Positions 61,351 to 64,000 of a stretch of 64,000 nt of DNA are shown here, one piece after another. The stretch is from Sphingomonas radiodurans (GTDB lineage: Bacteria > Pseudomonadota > Alphaproteobacteria > Sphingomonadales > Sphingomonadaceae). Below the pieces are notes generated by a model. It searched no databases. It was not told the origin of the DNA and saw only the letters and a list, made by a program, of their open reading frames with translations. Made by a program: the position numbers and the translations under genes. The DNA lies in contig NZ_CP086594.1 in the NCBI RefSeq assembly GCF_020866845.1, positions 1,736,001 through 1,800,000 of the forward strand, read 5' to 3'. Positions within the stretch are counted from its first letter, which is position 1, and every line of letters starts with the position of its first letter.

Positions 61351-62459
61351 AGATCGCCTATTTCACGCATTCGCTGGCGTCGTGCTGGAACCACGGCAAC
61401 GCCCATTTCCTGCGCGGCGTGCTGCGCGATCTGATCGCCCGCGGCCATGACGTGCGCGCGCTCGAACCCACCGGCAACTGGAGCCTCGCCAATCTGCTCG
61501 CCGATGCGGGCGAGGCGGGCCTCGACGCCTATCGCGCCGCCTATCCCGAGCTGACTTCCACCAGCTTCGATCCCGCCGCCGATCCGGCCGAACTGATCGA
61601 CGACGCTGATCTGGTGATCGTCCACGAATGGAACGAGCCAGCGCTCGTCGCCGCGATCGGCGCACTGCGCGCCGCCGGCGGGCGCTTCACCTTGCTGTTC
61701 CACGATACGCACCACCGCGCCGTCAGCGATCCCGAAGCGATCCGCGCCTTCGACCTCTCGGGCTACGACGGCGTGCTCGCGTTCGGCGAAACACTGTCCG
61801 ACGTGTATCGCCGTTGGGGCTGGGGCGACCGCGTGTGGACCTGGCACGAGGCCGCCGACACCCGCCTGTTCCATCCCCCGGCGCACGAAGGCGAGCGCAA
61901 GGGGCTCGTCTGGGTCGGCAATTGGGGCGATGGCGAACGAACGCAGGAGATCGAGGATTTCCTCCTCCGCCCCGCGCGCGATGCTGGCCTGTCGCTCGAC
62001 ATCTACGGCGTGCGCTACCCGGACGAAGCCAAGGCGCTGCTCGCCCGCTACGCCGCCAATTATCGCGGCTGGGCGCCCAACGCCCGCGCCCCCGAAATCT
62101 TCGCGCGTCACCTCGCGACCGTCCACGTGCCGCGCCGCTACTATTCCACGATCCTCCCCGGCATCCCCACGATCCGCGTCTTCGAAGCGCTGGCGTGCGG
62201 CATTCCGCTTGTCTCCGCCCCGTGGGACGACGCCGAGCATCTCTTCCGCCCGGGCGCGGACTATCTCGTCGCCACGAACGGCACGGAGATGACGCGCCAC
62301 CTGCGCGCGCTGTGCAACGATCCCGACCTCCGTGCCGCGCTCGTCGCCGATGGCCTCGCCACGATCCACGCTCGGCACACCTGTGTCCACCGCGTCGACG
62401 AGCTGCTCGCGATCGTCGCGACGCTCGCGCTGCCCACGCCCGCAAGGACAGTCGCATGA
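61347..62459 (+). CDS. CgeB-like glycosyltransferase (first of three)
   Basis: A 370-residue GT-B protein. MKIAYFTHSLASCWNHGNAHF start, VWTWHEAADTRLFHPP mid and YYSTILPGIPTIRVFEALACGIPLV donor part. Resembles the CgeB/Glyco_trans_1_2 family; acceptor unknown. The N-terminus is shared with the two following paralogues. 4-bp overlaps on both sides. Confidence 0.82.
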   Translation: MKIAYFTHSLASCWNHGNAHFLRGVLRDLIARGHDVRALEPTGNWSLANLLADAGEAGLDAYRAAYPELTSTSFDPAADPAELIDDADLVIVHEWNEPALVAAIGALRAAGGRFTLLFHDTHHRAVSDPEAIRAFDLSGYDGVLAFGETLSDVYRRWGWGDRVWTWHEAADTRLFHPPAHEGERKGLVWVGNWGDGERTQEIEDFLLRPARDAGLSLDIYGVRYPDEAKALLARYAANYRGWAPNARAPEIFARHLATVHVPRRYYSTILPGIPTIRVFEALACGIPLVSAPWDDAEHLFRPGADYLVATNGTEMTRHLRALCNDPDLRAALVADGLATIHARHTCVHRVDELLAIVATLALPTPARTVA

Positions 62460-63544
62460 AGATCGCATTCTACGGCTCCAGCCTGCTTTCCTCCTACTGG
62501 AACGGCGCCGCCACCTACTACCGCGGCATCCTGCGCGATCTCGCGGCGCGCGGCTACGACATCACCTTCTACGAGCCCGACGCGTTCGATCGGCAACAGC
62601 ATCGCGACATCGATCCGCCTGAATGGGCACGCTCGGTCGTCTATCCCGCCACCGAAGCCGCGATGCGCGGCGTGCTGGCGGAGGCACGCGCGGCCGATAT
62701 CGTCGTCAAGGCCAATGGCGTCGGCGTGTTCGATCGCGAACTGCTCGAAGGCGTGGTCGCGCACGCCCGTCCCGGCGCGCTGCGCATCTTCTGGGATGTC
62801 GACGCCGCCGCCACGCTGGACGAGATGCGCGCCGATCCCGCGCATCCGGTGCGCGCCGCGCTGCCCGATATCGATATGGTGCTCACCTACGGCGGCGGCC
62901 CGCCGGTGGTGAACGCTTATCGCGAGTTCGGCGCCGCAGTGTGCGTGCCGATCTACAATGCGCTCGATCCCACGACGCACTTCCCGGTCGATCCCGATCC
63001 GCGCTTCGCCTGCGATCTCGCCTTCCTTGGCAATCGCCTGCCCGATCGCGAAGCCCGCGTGGAGGAATTCTTCCTTCGGCCTGCGGCATCGCTCCCCGAA
63101 CGCCAGTTCCTGATCGGCGGCAATGGCTGGGAAACCAAGTCGATGCCCGACAACGTGCGCCACCGCGGCCACGTCTACACCGCCGAGCACAACGCCTTCA
63201 ATTGCACCCCCAAGGCCGTCCTCAACGTAGCGCGCGACAGCATGGCGCACGTCGGCTTCTCGCCCGCCACACGCGTCTTCGAGGCCGCTGGCGCCGCCGC
63301 CTGCCTGATCACGGACGCCTGGGAAGGGATCGAGCAGTTCCTCGAACCCGATGTCGAGGTGCTCGTGGCGCGCGACGGGCAGGATGTCGCCGATCACATG
63401 GCTGCGCTCACGCCCGAGCGGGCGACATCGATCGGCCGCGCCGCGCTCGCTCGTGTGCTCGCCGATCACACCTACACGCTGCGCGGCGCGCAGGTCGATC
63501 GCCTGTTCAAGGATCATGCGCAGCGCCAGCGGGAGGCCGCATGA
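62456..63544 (+). CDS. CgeB-like glycosyltransferase (second of three)
   Basis: A 362-residue paralogue: MKIAFYGSSLLSSYWNGAATYY at the start, DLAFLGNRLPDREARVEEFF and FNCTPKAVLNVARDSM then SPATRVFEAAGAAACLITD, the latter typical of CgeB. Probably transfers a sugar in the same chain as its neighbours. 4-bp overlaps. Confidence 0.84.
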   Translation: MKIAFYGSSLLSSYWNGAATYYRGILRDLAARGYDITFYEPDAFDRQQHRDIDPPEWARSVVYPATEAAMRGVLAEARAADIVVKANGVGVFDRELLEGVVAHARPGALRIFWDVDAAATLDEMRADPAHPVRAALPDIDMVLTYGGGPPVVNAYREFGAAVCVPIYNALDPTTHFPVDPDPRFACDLAFLGNRLPDREARVEEFFLRPAASLPERQFLIGGNGWETKSMPDNVRHRGHVYTAEHNAFNCTPKAVLNVARDSMAHVGFSPATRVFEAAGAAACLITDAWEGIEQFLEPDVEVLVARDGQDVADHMAALTPERATSIGRAALARVLADHTYTLRGAQVDRLFKDHAQRQREAA

Positions 63545-64000
63545 AGCTCGTCGTCCTCGGGCTCAGCCTGTCGTCCGCCTGGGGCAACGGTCATGCGACC
63601 ACGTTCCGCGCGTTGCTGAAGGCGTTTGCCGCGCGCGGGCACGACATCCTATTCCTCGAACGCGACGTTCCCTGGTACGCGACGCAGCGCGACCTCGCCG
63701 ATCCGGCCTATTGCGAGCTCGCCTTCTACACCGATCTCACCGATCTCGCGCGCTGGACCGCCACGATCGCGCAGGCGGATGCCGTGATCGTCGGCTCCTA
63801 CGTGCCCGAAGGCGTCGCGGTCGGCCGTTTCGTGCAGAAGACCGCGCGCGGCGTCACCGCCTTCTACGATATCGACACGCCAGTCACGCTCGCGAAGCTC
63901 GCGCGCGGCGACTTCGAATATCTCTCGCCGCAGGGCATCCCCGGATACGACATCTATCTGTCGTTCACCGGCGGCCCGACGCTCGACCTGCTGGAGCAGC
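63541..64000 (+). CDS. CgeB-like glycosyltransferase (third of three), truncated at window end
   Basis: Open from ATG 63541 to the last base, 153 residues seen. MKLVVLGLSLSSAWGNGHAT aligns with the start of the two preceding proteins, and FYDIDTPVTLAKLARGDFEYL resembles the equivalent FWDVDAAATLDEM region. The catalytic half lies beyond the window. Confidence 0.85.
   Translation, partial: MKLVVLGLSLSSAWGNGHATTFRALLKAFAARGHDILFLERDVPWYATQRDLADPAYCELAFYTDLTDLARWTATIAQADAVIVGSYVPEGVAVGRFVQKTARGVTAFYDIDTPVTLAKLARGDFEYLSPQGIPGYDIYLSFTGGPTLDLLEQ

Noticed and set aside
1..64000. tRNA, rRNA, CRISPR, IS elements and prophage
   Set aside because: No clover-leaf sequence, direct spaced repeats, transposase or phage gene was recognised in any gap.

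Overview
The window is GC-rich chromosomal DNA of a sphingomonad alphaproteobacterium, most likely Sphingomonas or a close relative. Evidence: hemE and ppsR (DUF299) flank a DnaA-box region as in the alphaproteobacterial oriC; the order mnmE-mnmG-rsmG-parA-parB; a fused cysNC; a long-form hibernation factor; MmcB; an HWE-type kinase; and repeated palindromic elements of the (C)CCCTCCCGC..GCGGGAGGGG type. No tRNA, rRNA, insertion sequence, prophage or CRISPR array was seen.

Layout. 1-4.2 kb: tail of an exopolysaccharide tyrosine-kinase gene, a Crp/Fnr regulator, a ferritin-like lipoprotein, a parallel beta-helix protein and two small proteins. 4.2-10.9 kb: RNase E/G-like protein, maf, infA, a UbiH-type hydroxylase, ftsK and a LuxR-type regulator. 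10.9-15.5 kb: sulfate activation (cysD, cysNC, cysQ) and a dienelactone hydrolase. 15.5-21.1 kb: DUF6489-like gene, mnmE, mnmG, rsmG, parA, parB with parS sites inside the coding sequence. 21.1-25.7 kb, minus strand: DUF3576, leuS, lptE, holA. 25.9-33.7 kb: outer-membrane protein, TMP-synthase-like protein, PLP homeostasis protein, HAD hydrolase, ribA, xthA, a candidate structured RNA, lolA, terC, rho. 34-35.5 kb: hemJ and hemE. 35.5-35.8 kb: putative chromosomal origin. 35.8-42.7 kb, plus strand: ppsR, maf, aroE, coaE, dnaQ, hpf, ptsN, thioesterase, DUF1491, cell-wall hydrolase, mmcB. 42.7-49.7 kb: regulatory and stress block (Crp/Fnr regulator, HWE kinase, receiver, winged-helix protein, Mn catalase, metallo-hydrolase, YciF-like protein, disordered protein, patatin). 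49.7 kb to the end: surface-glycan cluster.

The glycan cluster has two fusion enzymes (glycosyltransferase + UDP-galactopyranose mutase; GH1-like glycosidase + RmlD-like reductase), two methyltransferases, a GH39-like glycosidase, a phosphatase, two nucleotide-sugar epimerases, a GT4 enzyme and at least three tandem CgeB-like glycosyltransferases. The six rightmost genes are joined by five consecutive 4-nt ATGA overlaps, and the operon runs off the window.

Points most worth following up: the oriC/parS layout; a paired palindromic repeat read in frame as the N-terminus of CysNC, with a sister copy after cysQ; a structured RNA candidate between lolA and xthA; the fusion enzymes in the glycan cluster; and a compositionally odd segment in leuS just before its KMSKS loop. 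All functional calls come from reading motifs and gene order; no database search was run.
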